In this document: in pieces, positions 27,734 through 34,812 of the stretch
Layout: each line of letters opens with the position of its first letter
How positions within the stretch are numbered: the stretch's first letter is position 1
Origin: JABMQB01 sp964575025
GTDB taxonomy: Bacteria; Bacteroidota; Bacteroidia; Bacteroidales; Prolixibacteraceae
Direction: 5' to 3'
Length of the DNA: 64,000 bases
Assembly (NCBI GenBank): GCA_964575025.1
Contig: CAZNPV010000009.1
Coordinates: forward strand, 27,106-91,105
The notes under the pieces: generated by a model
The model's input: the letters and a program-made list of their open reading frames with translations, nothing else
The model's database searches: none
Told to the model about the DNA's origin: nothing
Position numbers and translations under genes: made by a program

Positions 27734-29836
27734 ATGCCGGCTTTTCTTGATCAGGACATACAATTTCTATCGGGGGTAGGGCCTAAAAGGGCTGAACTTC
27801 TTAAAAAAGAAATCGGAATGAAAACTTTTGGTGACCTGATCGGCTACTATCCTTATAAATATATTGACCGGACAAAATTTTATGCGATCAGCGAGATTCA
27901 TTCTCAGATGCCGTATATACAGGTAAAAGGGAAGATTGTATCGCTTGATACGGTAGGTGTTGGAAATAAACAACGTCTGGTAGCCCGTTTCAGGGACGAT
28001 ACAGGATGGCTTGAACTGGTCTGGTTCAAGGGGATCCGATACCAGAAAGATTTCCTGAAATTGAATACGGAATATATCGTTTTCGGAAAACCCTCAGAAT
28101 TCAACGGACGGATCAATGTGGTTCATCCGGAACTGGAAAATACAGCGAATCAGGTGCTGCAGCCTTCAGGAATCTTTCAGGGATATTATATCACCACCGA
28201 AAACATGAAAAAGAAGTTTATTAACTCGAAGGTGGTGCATAAATTGCAGCTGGCCCTGATTGAAAAAATCAGGGGGCACATAGCCGAAACCCTGCCGGCT
28301 TCAATGGTTTCAGAATTAAAATTAATGCCCCTGGAGGATGCCCTGGTGACCATCCATAAACCAGAAAATACCCAGGCACTCAGGAAAGCCCGGTTCAGGC
28401 TAAAGTTTGAGGAACTATTGCTGATCCAGCTTAAAATTCTGCGATTAAAACACCACCGTGAAAATAAATTTAAAGGCTACATTTTCTCGGACATAGGCTA
28501 CCATGTGAATACGTTTTACAGGGATTTTTTGCCGTTTAAATTAACCGGAGCACAAAAAAAAGTGATTCGGGAGATACGGGCTGATGTGGGAAAATTCCAT
28601 CAGATGAACCGTTTGCTTCAGGGGGATGTGGGTAGCGGAAAAACCCTGGTTGCCCTGATGACGATGCTGATGGCCCTCGATAACGGTTATCAGGCTTGTC
28701 TTATGGCTCCTACTGAGATCCTTGCCCAACAACATTTTGCGTCTCTTTCAGCGATGCTGGAAGGAATGAACCTGGATGTGGGATTGCTGACCGGTTCCAC
28801 CAAAAACAGCGAAAGAGAAAGGTTGCACGAAAAGTTGCGGACCGGAGAAATGTCTATTTTAATAGGGACCCATGCCCTGATTGAAGATGTCGTGCAGTTT
28901 AAAAAACTGGGACTTGTCATCATTGATGAACAACATCGGTTTGGTGTAGCCCAGCGCGCAAGGTTATGGGAAAAAAGCAACCGTATTCCGCCTCATGTGC
29001 TGGTTATGACGGCAACTCCTATACCGCGGACCCTGGCTATGACATTGTACGGTGACCTGGATGTTTCAGTGATTGATGAACTTCCTCCGGGGAGGAAACC
29101 TGTTCAAACCATCCATTATTTTGAAAATAACCGGCCCAAAGTGATTAACTTTCTGAGGCTCCAGCTCAAAAAAGGGAGACAGGTTTACATTGTGTATCCG
29201 TTGATCAGTGAGTCAGAAAAACTGGACCTGAAAAATTTGGAAGAAGGCTTCCGGCATACCGTTGAAAGGTTTCCGGAATACAAGGTGGGAATGGTCCATG
29301 GGAAAATGAAATCTCCGGACAAAGAAAGTGAAATGCAGAAATTCAAGAACAGAGAAACCCAGATTCTGGTATCCACAACAGTTATCGAAGTAGGCGTGGA
29401 TATACCCAATGCTTCGGTAATGGTCATCGAAAGCGCGGAGCGATTTGGTTTATCCCAGCTTCACCAATTACGGGGGAGGGTAGGAAGAGGCGCCGACCAG
29501 TCCTACTGCATTCTGATGTCATCCTATAAACTGGGAAACGAAAGCCGAAAAAGGCTGGCAACCATGGTTCGTACCAACGATGGATTTGAAATTGCCGAGG
29601 TGGATATGAAATTGCGCGGGCCCGGTGATCTGGAAGGTACCCGGCAGAGTGGTCTCGGTTTTGACCTGAAAATTGCCAACCTTGCAAAAGATGGGGAGAT
29701 CCTGCAACTGGCACGTAGCTATGCATACAGAATACTGGAAGATGATCCGGAACTGAAAAAAACTGTTAACCGCAATTTACAGAAGAAACTCCTTGCTTCG
29801 GATACTACGGAATTTAACTGGGGAGTAATCAGCTGA
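27734..29836 (+). CDS. recG: ATP-dependent DNA helicase RecG
   Basis: A 700-residue helicase that remodels stalled forks and Holliday junctions. The N-terminal wedge (OB) domain covers about 50-160 (VKGKIVSLDTVGVG). Walker A is GDVGSGKT (about 297-304), motif II is DEQHRFG, and HQLRGRVGRG is motif VI; GDLEGTRQSG near the C-terminus is the typical RecG TRG region. The start is MPAFLDQDI; an ATG four bases earlier is out of frame. It converges on tcdA with only 30 bases between the stops and no clear terminator. Confidence 0.97.
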   Translation: MPAFLDQDIQFLSGVGPKRAELLKKEIGMKTFGDLIGYYPYKYIDRTKFYAISEIHSQMPYIQVKGKIVSLDTVGVGNKQRLVARFRDDTGWLELVWFKGIRYQKDFLKLNTEYIVFGKPSEFNGRINVVHPELENTANQVLQPSGIFQGYYITTENMKKKFINSKVVHKLQLALIEKIRGHIAETLPASMVSELKLMPLEDALVTIHKPENTQALRKARFRLKFEELLLIQLKILRLKHHRENKFKGYIFSDIGYHVNTFYRDFLPFKLTGAQKKVIREIRADVGKFHQMNRLLQGDVGSGKTLVALMTMLMALDNGYQACLMAPTEILAQQHFASLSAMLEGMNLDVGLLTGSTKNSERERLHEKLRTGEMSILIGTHALIEDVVQFKKLGLVIIDEQHRFGVAQRARLWEKSNRIPPHVLVMTATPIPRTLAMTLYGDLDVSVIDELPPGRKPVQTIHYFENNRPKVINFLRLQLKKGRQVYIVYPLISESEKLDLKNLEEGFRHTVERFPEYKVGMVHGKMKSPDKESEMQKFKNRETQILVSTTVIEVGVDIPNASVMVIESAERFGLSQLHQLRGRVGRGADQSYCILMSSYKLGNESRKRLATMVRTNDGFEIAEVDMKLRGPGDLEGTRQSGLGFDLKIANLAKDGEILQLARSYAYRILEDDPELKKTVNRNLQKKLLASDTTEFNWGVIS

Positions 29837-29866
29837 TCGTTCAGGGCATGCAATGGGGAACGCATG

Positions 29867-30583
29867 TTAAGGCAACCCAGCCAACTCCCGGATAACAGTT
29901 CCTGCCATATAACAACCGAAGAGCGGTGGCATATAGGAAATGGTGCCGACAACCGATTTCTGGTTATCCCCCTCTTTGGTCAGGATGGCTTCTCCGGGAA
30001 CATCCTCCGGAGAGAAAACCGTGGTAATTCCTTTTTTTATTCCCATGCGTGCCAGCCTTTTCCGGATCATCCGTGCCAGGCGGCAATTGTAGGTCTCTGA
30101 AAGATCAGCAATCCGAACTTTCGCAGGGTCAGTCTTCCCTCCTGAGCCCATGGAGCTGATTATCCGATACTTTCTTTGAAAGCTGTGAAACAGTAAAAAA
30201 ACTTTGGGCGACAGAGAATCAATGGCATCGACAACATAATCAAAATACTGACTATCAAGTACTTCAATAGTTCGTTCGTCGCGAAGGAATTCCTGATACT
30301 CTGTTAGTTCAACATCCGGATTGATCTCTTTTAACCTTTGAGCAAGAATCCTGGTTTTTGGCTTTCCTTCGTTGCTTTTTAAGGCCAGCAATTGCCTGTT
30401 GCGGTTTGTCTCCTCCAGGGTGTCTCCATCAACCAGGGTCATGTTCCCTACACCTGCCCGACAGATCAGTTCGGCAGCATACGCACCGACTCCTCCCAAT
30501 CCAACTACCAGAACATGCGTTCTTTTTAGCTGACTGAGTTTTTCTGTGCCAATCAGTAATTCCGTTCTTTCCAGCCAATGCAT
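29867..30583 (-). CDS. tcdA: tRNA threonylcarbamoyladenosine dehydratase
   Basis: A 238-residue ThiF/E1-like enzyme that cyclises t6A to ct6A at position 37 of ANN-decoding tRNAs using ATP. The nucleotide-binding loop is GLGGVGAYAAELICRAGVG at about 29-47, followed by VDGDTLEETNRNRQ, the adenylation signature. Context and length match TcdA (CsdL/YgdL) rather than ThiF or MoeB, which would carry zinc-binding Cys pairs absent here. It lies 2 bases downstream of the TatD gene, so the two share an operon. Confidence 0.9.
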   Translation of the reverse strand: MHWLERTELLIGTEKLSQLKRTHVLVVGLGGVGAYAAELICRAGVGNMTLVDGDTLEETNRNRQLLALKSNEGKPKTRILAQRLKEINPDVELTEYQEFLRDERTIEVLDSQYFDYVVDAIDSLSPKVFLLFHSFQRKYRIISSMGSGGKTDPAKVRIADLSETYNCRLARMIRKRLARMGIKKGITTVFSPEDVPGEAILTKEGDNQKSVVGTISYMPPLFGCYMAGTVIRELAGLP

Positions 30584-30585
30584 TC

Positions 30586-31245
30586 TTATGCAATTAATCG
30601 TTCAAAATTCTCCCTGACAGATTTTATAAGCAGGGAAAGATCAATATTTCTTAGGGTCGATGCTTTGTGGTATATCTCCCTGATGGAACCGGAGAATTCA
30701 TCGGTTTCCAGAAAAATCTTATCCAAAGGCAATCTCCTGAAAGCTTCTTCGGTTTTTACATTTCCCTCTAAAAGGATCTTCCCAAAAGAAAAATGAAATC
30801 CATATTTTTCCATTTGCATTGCCTGTTGTACAGGTCCTCTGAAGCCATGTAAAATCCATGGATTCCCGGTGTTGTTTTTTTTTCTGAATTCCAGCATTTC
30901 ATTGCAGGTTTTAACGCAATGGATCATCAAGGGCTTTTGAAATTTTTTTGCTAGTTCAATGTGTTTTTCAAAAACCCGTTTCTGCTCCTTTTGGTCGGTT
31001 CCACAAATCTTGTCGAGTCCGCATTCTCCCACAAAAACAACATGATCGTGTTGGACGGCCTCTTCAACCTGGATTAACATGCTGTTGTTTTTTTCCTGCG
31101 ATTGAATATGCCACGGATGGAGTCCTGCTGAATAGTAGTTGTTTTTATGAAAATCCTTGAATCCTTCACCCGGAAAAAGATTCTGTACCGCAATCAACCC
31201 TGGTTCAGAGTATGCTTTGTGGGTGTGGATATCGATGTAACACAT
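30586..31245 (-). CDS. TatD-family metal-dependent hydrolase
   Basis: A 219-residue TIM-barrel amidohydrolase. The first metal motif is DIHTHK (His7, His9); GECGLDK supplies the bridging Glu near 82, HC near 110 and HGF near 135 further ligands, and ETD near 198 the final acid. TatD enzymes act as DNases or deacylases in quality control. It is shorter than E. coli TatD (about 260) as is common in Bacteroidota. It is followed after 2 bases by tcdA. Confidence 0.87.
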   Translation of the reverse strand: MCYIDIHTHKAYSEPGLIAVQNLFPGEGFKDFHKNNYYSAGLHPWHIQSQEKNNSMLIQVEEAVQHDHVVFVGECGLDKICGTDQKEQKRVFEKHIELAKKFQKPLMIHCVKTCNEMLEFRKKNNTGNPWILHGFRGPVQQAMQMEKYGFHFSFGKILLEGNVKTEEAFRRLPLDKIFLETDEFSGSIREIYHKASTLRNIDLSLLIKSVRENFERLIA

Positions 31246-31259
31246 AGATGTACTTTTTG

Positions 31260-31373
31260 TTATGTCATTTTTAGAAGGATTTTCACCACTTTTTCAGTTT
31301 CTTCGGCAATAGGTCCGATCGATGCATCCAGCATATAACATGGAGCTGTCACGACTTTTTTTTTTGTTGACAT
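31260..31373 (-). CDS. Possible 37-residue protein
   Basis: A short frame MSTKKKVVTAPCYMLD, ending VVKILLKMT, stops 14 bases before the TatD gene. It could extend upstream to 31484, but the extra residues look random. No family is recognised. The close spacing to TatD and the non-repetitive composition make it plausible as a small leader protein, but it may be chance. Confidence 0.3.
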   Translation of the reverse strand: MSTKKKVVTAPCYMLDASIGPIAEETEKVVKILLKMT

Positions 31374-31545
31374 ATTGGTTGTTTTATTTGGTTTGCGTTC
31401 AAAATTACGATTTCCAGAGCACAATCCGAAGTCTTCACAGAAGGAAAAATATGCGGGTTGAATCCTGAACGGATTCATCCTCAACGCACGGGGTCAATGG
31501 CTGTATAGAAAGAATAAAGAATGATTCAGGAAAAAAATCTTTACG

Positions 31546-31893
31546 TTATATTTCCGGCTCGTCATAATACCGTTCTTCGTCGTCGTTGTCGCCACTCATC
31601 TCATCGTATTTATCCTCATACTCTTCCCGGATATTGTCTTTAAGCATTCCTTCATCATCATAGTCATCGTCGTCATCAATGATCTGCTGAGCTTCCGAGA
31701 TTGTCATCCTTACGAGGTAATATTTTTCTTCCGTTTCAAAGGGCAGGGCACTGACCAGTTTCCCTTCTTTGTTATAGAAATGAATGAGACTCTCGCTGAA
31801 TCCCTGGGGATAATACAGTTTTATTTGTTCCTGGATGGCCTGATCCAGTTTATCGTAGTCCTTTACTACCCTTGGTTTATTCGTCTGAGCCAT
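31546..31893 (-). CDS. Conserved acidic hypothetical protein
   Basis: A 115-residue soluble protein without a signal peptide. The first 75 residues look folded (YPQGFSESLIHFYNKEGK, SALPFETEEKYYLVRMTI). The last 40 are extremely acidic (a DDDDDYDDEG tract, then EEYEDKYDEM and further) and likely disordered. Similar proteins seem widespread in Bacteroidota but I know no function. The acidic tail resembles that of delta-type polymerase subunits or nucleic-acid mimics only in composition. Confidence 0.75.
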   Translation of the reverse strand: MAQTNKPRVVKDYDKLDQAIQEQIKLYYPQGFSESLIHFYNKEGKLVSALPFETEEKYYLVRMTISEAQQIIDDDDDYDDEGMLKDNIREEYEDKYDEMSGDNDDEERYYDEPEI

Positions 31894-31995
31894 TTTGACA
31901 AAACATTTAGTACGATCATTATTTGAGTTTTCAATAATACTAAAATCTTTTATGAAAAAAAATTTGTTGCAAAAAAACTGATGTTTTTTATTATT

Positions 31996-32868
31996 TTAAT
32001 CCCAGTGCATCACACCAGACTGGAAATCAATGAATTCGAACTTTGTTCTGTTTCCTATGAAGTTTATGGGGAATTTTTGCAGGAACCTCACGTTTTTGCC
32101 ATTCAGTCGTGCGGGTTTCCACTCTCCTTCAAGGTTCAGGAAAGCAGAGAGGACCACATGGTTTACGGTGCTGTTTATTCCTTTTAATAACCGGAGTCCG
32201 TCAATGGTTCCATTTTCCATAACCACAAAAGCTACCTCAATTTCTCCTGTTAAAACTGAATAGTCAACCTTGTTTTTTTTGAACGTTTCCAACAGGTGTC
32301 TGTGAAGCGAGTCCATGCCCGGAGTGAACCGTGGAGACGTATCCACCGAGAAAAAAATATTCTCAAGGTATTGCTGACCGTCTTCCAGCCAGTTTTGGTT
32401 TGATAGCAGCTCGTTATTCCGGAATTCCGAAACCGATTTTTTCGTACCATTCAGATAATATTCTGTAACCTTTCCGTGAAGGATCAGCGGTACCACCGAT
32501 TTGGTAAATCCTGTTCGGATGATCTGGTTTTCTATCCGCTCAGTGAACGCATACAATCCGTTCGTTTGAGGAATGTATTGGCGATATATGATCTGTTTTG
32601 AGGTAGGGGTGCGGACTTTAATCCGGTATGTGTTTTCATCGGTTTTCTTCAGGATCTCTGTCCGGGTCTTTGACCAGCCGGAACCGATGTATGCAAAGGT
32701 TGTTATTCTGGTCTTTTTGCCGGACTTGTATTGAATCTCTTTTTTGATGTTTTTACTGGTTGACTGGCCGGTTTTTCCATTGACCCCAAGATAGATCAAC
32801 GTATCATTCTGAGCGATAAGACCCAGGGTGCTCATCAACAAATAGCAAAGGGAAAAAAACTGTTTCAT
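31996..32868 (-). CDS. Exported TonB-C-like protein, copy 1
   Basis: A 290-residue protein with a signal peptide (about 1-20, ending LIAQN). The first half has two-stranded repeats resembling antitoxin-like YwqK/MORN motifs (VTEYYLNGTKKSVSEFRNNEL). The C-terminal 100 residues look like a TonB C-terminal domain (GEIEVAFVVMENGTIDGLRL, then GEWKPARLNGKNV and FPINF). It lacks the membrane anchor and proline-rich spacer of TonB, so it cannot energise a transporter as TonB does. It is a paralogue of the gene at 32942-33799, sharing motifs along its full length. Confidence 0.78.
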   Translation of the reverse strand: MKQFFSLCYLLMSTLGLIAQNDTLIYLGVNGKTGQSTSKNIKKEIQYKSGKKTRITTFAYIGSGWSKTRTEILKKTDENTYRIKVRTPTSKQIIYRQYIPQTNGLYAFTERIENQIIRTGFTKSVVPLILHGKVTEYYLNGTKKSVSEFRNNELLSNQNWLEDGQQYLENIFFSVDTSPRFTPGMDSLHRHLLETFKKNKVDYSVLTGEIEVAFVVMENGTIDGLRLLKGINSTVNHVVLSAFLNLEGEWKPARLNGKNVRFLQKFPINFIGNRTKFEFIDFQSGVMHWD

Positions 32869-32941
32869 GTGATTTCTATGATTTTTTTATCCGGGTTCTT
32901 TTAAAAAGAAAGATCGACAAGCGGTTCAGTGCATGTTCCTG

Positions 32942-33799
32942 TCAGAGGAACATGATATCAAAATAATCAAATCCATGGTATTCAATGTTTGTGAAATTTA
33001 CCGGGAACCTGTTATAGTATTTCACGGGTTTTCCATTGAGGCGGGCTGGTTCCCAAGGGCCAATCAGTGTCTTGAATGCATCAAGCATGATCTGGTCAAT
33101 TCCCGGTTGAATACCCTCCTCAATATGAAAACCTCCGGCTCTGCCGTTTTCAAAAACAACAAAACCAATGGTCAGTTTTCCGGTAATATTCTGCAAATCA
33201 AGTTGGTATTTTTCATATGCATGGAATAAATGGTTTTTGATCGAATCAGCTCCCGGAATAAATTCGGGTTGTTCATCTACAGAATAAAAGATATTGCTGT
33301 AGTATTTTTCTCCATCTTGCAGCCAGTTCATGTTCGAAATAAGTTCGTTGTTACGGTATATTGATTCCGATCTTTTGTTTCCGTTAGGATAATAGACAGT
33401 GACGGTTCCATGCAGAATTAAGGGTATTTTTGACTTTGTATGGCCGGTACGTATCAATTGGTTGCCTTTTTTTTCAGTAAAACAGTATAGTTCATTCTCA
33501 GCAGAAGAAAACCAGATGGTTTTGGTTGATTTTGAATCCTGGGTTTTTGCTTTTACGTGGTAGGTGTTGGGGTCTTTCTTGCGAAAGGTTTCGGTTAAAC
33601 ATTTTTCCCAATGGCCTGCTATTTTGGAATAGGTCGTTGCCCTGATTTTATTTTCCGAGAGGTATTGAATGGTTTTTTTGAATTGCTGTAAACTTTCCGG
33701 ATTGATTTTTCCGTTGGCACCCAGGTAGATGGTTGTATCGTTTTTTCCGTAAACGAACAGAACAATACTGATCAGAAGCGTTGAGGCGATCCATTTCAT
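32942..33799 (-). CDS. Exported TonB-C-like protein, copy 2
   Basis: A 285-residue exported paralogue of the neighbouring gene, with the same order: signal peptide (to about 19), IYLGANGK, the VTVYYPNGNKRSESIYRNNE segment, then GKLTIGFVVFENGRAGGFHI and GPWEPARLNGKPV in the TonB-C-like part. The two genes are 73 bases apart on the same strand and clearly arose by tandem duplication followed by divergence. A role in periplasmic or cell-surface binding is likely, but the ligand is unknown. Confidence 0.78.
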   Translation of the reverse strand: MKWIASTLLISIVLFVYGKNDTTIYLGANGKINPESLQQFKKTIQYLSENKIRATTYSKIAGHWEKCLTETFRKKDPNTYHVKAKTQDSKSTKTIWFSSAENELYCFTEKKGNQLIRTGHTKSKIPLILHGTVTVYYPNGNKRSESIYRNNELISNMNWLQDGEKYYSNIFYSVDEQPEFIPGADSIKNHLFHAYEKYQLDLQNITGKLTIGFVVFENGRAGGFHIEEGIQPGIDQIMLDAFKTLIGPWEPARLNGKPVKYYNRFPVNFTNIEYHGFDYFDIMFL

Positions 33800-33854
33800 G
33801 GCTTATGATTTTATTTCCCGTAAAACTATAAAAAAACCAGCAAATAATAATTTC

Positions 33855-33878
33855 TTTAACGCGATCTGCAGGCTTCGG
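33855..33878. repeat. Imperfect direct repeat, left copy
   Basis: The stretch TTTAACGCGATCTGCAGGCT is echoed at 34564-34587 by a copy differing at about three positions. The two copies bracket the candidate RNA locus in the same orientation. They might mark an insertion or duplication, but chance similarity is not excluded. Confidence 0.4.
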
Positions 33879-33920
33879 GAATTTATGATTTTCCAGGTGT
33901 AGTTGTTTCATGGGAGAGCT

Positions 33921-34451
33921 AAAAACACAAATGGGGACTACTCTGTGAGAATAGCCCCCATTCACTTCAGAAAACCGAAATTTCCTTCCGTGCCAGGTTA
34001 CGGTTATTGTGACCGGCTGTTTTCACACCTTTCGGTGATCATCAGCCCCTGGCCTTCCGGTTTTGCCTTCTACAGCAAAACTTTCCGGCTGTCCGTTCGA
34101 TATACCGGATATCTTCCCGGACGAAGTGTCTTTTCCCGTTTCATTATGGCTTTACCTTCACTTGCGTTCGGTTAATGCCTGAAAAAAACAGTTTCTGAGT
34201 AAACTCTTCGACTGTTCCGCAGTACAACCTTGAAACCGAAATCTCTTGGTTTTCTGCCGGAAGACTCAATCTTTGAAAGAACGTCTGGTTTTCTTTCCGT
34301 GATCGAATGAACGTTGGCCCCAGACCGCCAGGTTCAAACTTCGGCTCCTTCCATGAGCAGATCCGAAGATCTGGATGATCAGAATCCGGTTCCGACTAAG
34401 GTCCCGTTTCTTCTCCTCATTTCCGGTGCTGCCTTTTATCGCTCACCTGGT
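33921..34451 (-). ncRNA. Candidate structured non-coding RNA (~530 nt)
   Basis: No reading frame here looks like protein, yet the DNA is densely palindromic. On the minus strand I find these stems: 34358-34363 with 34368-34373 (UUCG loop); 34283-34288 with 34320-34325; a two-part hairpin 34091-34095/34118-34122 enclosing 34099-34103/34109-34113; 34061-34066 with 34075-34080; and a three-way arrangement closed by 33992-33997/34048-34053, holding 34015-34019/34043-34047 and 34026-34029/34034-34037 (GAAA loop). UUCG and GAAA are stable tetraloops only when read on the minus strand, agreeing with the promoter and terminator. I did not find the conserved cores of RNase P, tmRNA, 6S or SRP RNA. Ends are inferred from those signals. 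Class unknown. Confidence 0.55.
33930..33962 (-). terminator. Terminator-like hairpin for the candidate RNA
   Basis: AATGGGG pairs with CCCCATT around an inner 7-bp stem with one mismatch (CTACTCT with AGAATAG) and a GTG loop. On the minus strand it is followed by TTGTGTTTTT, a T-rich tail; on the plus strand no T tract follows. It therefore fits an intrinsic terminator for minus-strand transcription. Confidence 0.65.
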
Positions 34452-34455
34452 ATTT

Positions 34456-34488
34456 CAAAAGTACTACTTTATCCCGGTTTGTTCCAAA
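34456..34488 (-). promoter_or_regulatory. Bacteroidota-type promoter
   Basis: A -33 TTTG (34485-34488) and a perfect -7 TACTTTTG (34456-34463) lie on the minus strand, separated by 21 bases. This is the best match to the phylum's housekeeping consensus in the window. It points into the hairpin-rich region, with a start expected near 34451. Confidence 0.6.
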
Positions 34489-34522
34489 TATTTCTGAAGA
34501 TATAAATGAACGATAAATCCAC

Positions 34523-34555
34523 ATCCGTTATTAACAATTGTTGATAACTGCGGAT
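34523..34555. promoter_or_regulatory. Dyad upstream of the RNA promoter
   Basis: An almost perfect inverted repeat: TTATTAACAA faces TTGTTGATAA (9 of 10 positions pair), extended outwards by ATCCG/CGGAT. It lies about 35 bases upstream of the -33 box. It could be an operator or the terminator of the broken gene; the lack of a T tract makes an operator slightly likelier. Confidence 0.4.
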
Positions 34556-34563
34556 TTGCTGTT

Positions 34564-34587
34564 TTTAACTCGCCTGCAGGCTTTCGT
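34564..34587. repeat. Imperfect direct repeat, right copy
   Basis: Right partner of the repeat at 33855-33878, sharing TTTAAC, then CTGCAGGCTT after a variable four-to-five-base spacer. It lies between the dyad and the end of the broken dehydrogenase gene. Confidence 0.4.
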
Positions 34588-34628
34588 TTTCCTTCCTGGA
34601 TACAGTGATTCTGTAGTTTACTTTCCGT

Positions 34629-34784
34629 TCAGAAAGTCATTACGGTGTCGATTCCAAAAACGGTATGAAGGTGGTTCAGATCCTCCCGGTTTAATCCGAC
34701 GCTGGTCACCTCAAAATTCTTTTTCAGGTCAATGGCTATGGCACTCCCAACAAGGCCTGCGCCCAATATTACAATTTTCTTCAT
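34629..34784 (-). pseudogene. Truncated saccharopine dehydrogenase-type gene
   Basis: A 51-codon frame starts MKKIVILGAGLVGSAIAIDL and continues with VTSVGLNREDL and FGIDTVMTF before a stop. The first 30 residues are a good Rossmann nucleotide-binding unit (GAGLVG) with the spacing seen at the beginning of roughly 370-400-residue saccharopine dehydrogenase-like proteins. The rest of the domain is missing and I do not find it in any frame further downstream. It is therefore a 5' remnant, perhaps left by a deletion or by insertion of the flanking hairpin-rich segment. Whether the short peptide is still made is unknown. Confidence 0.7.
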
Positions 34785-34812
34785 GTGTGTATATTTAAAT
34801 GAACACCGCGTT

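Noticed and set aside
34039..34045. CTGATGA followed by a stem and GAAAAC on the minus strand, resembling a hammerhead ribozyme core.
   Set aside because: The GAAA box has an extra base, the CUG pairs within a competing stem, and no correctly placed cleavage site or closing helix is seen.
34314..34505. A 63-codon plus-strand frame inside the hairpin-rich region.
   Set aside because: Composition looks random, there is no recognisable motif, and it lies antisense to well-formed RNA stems.
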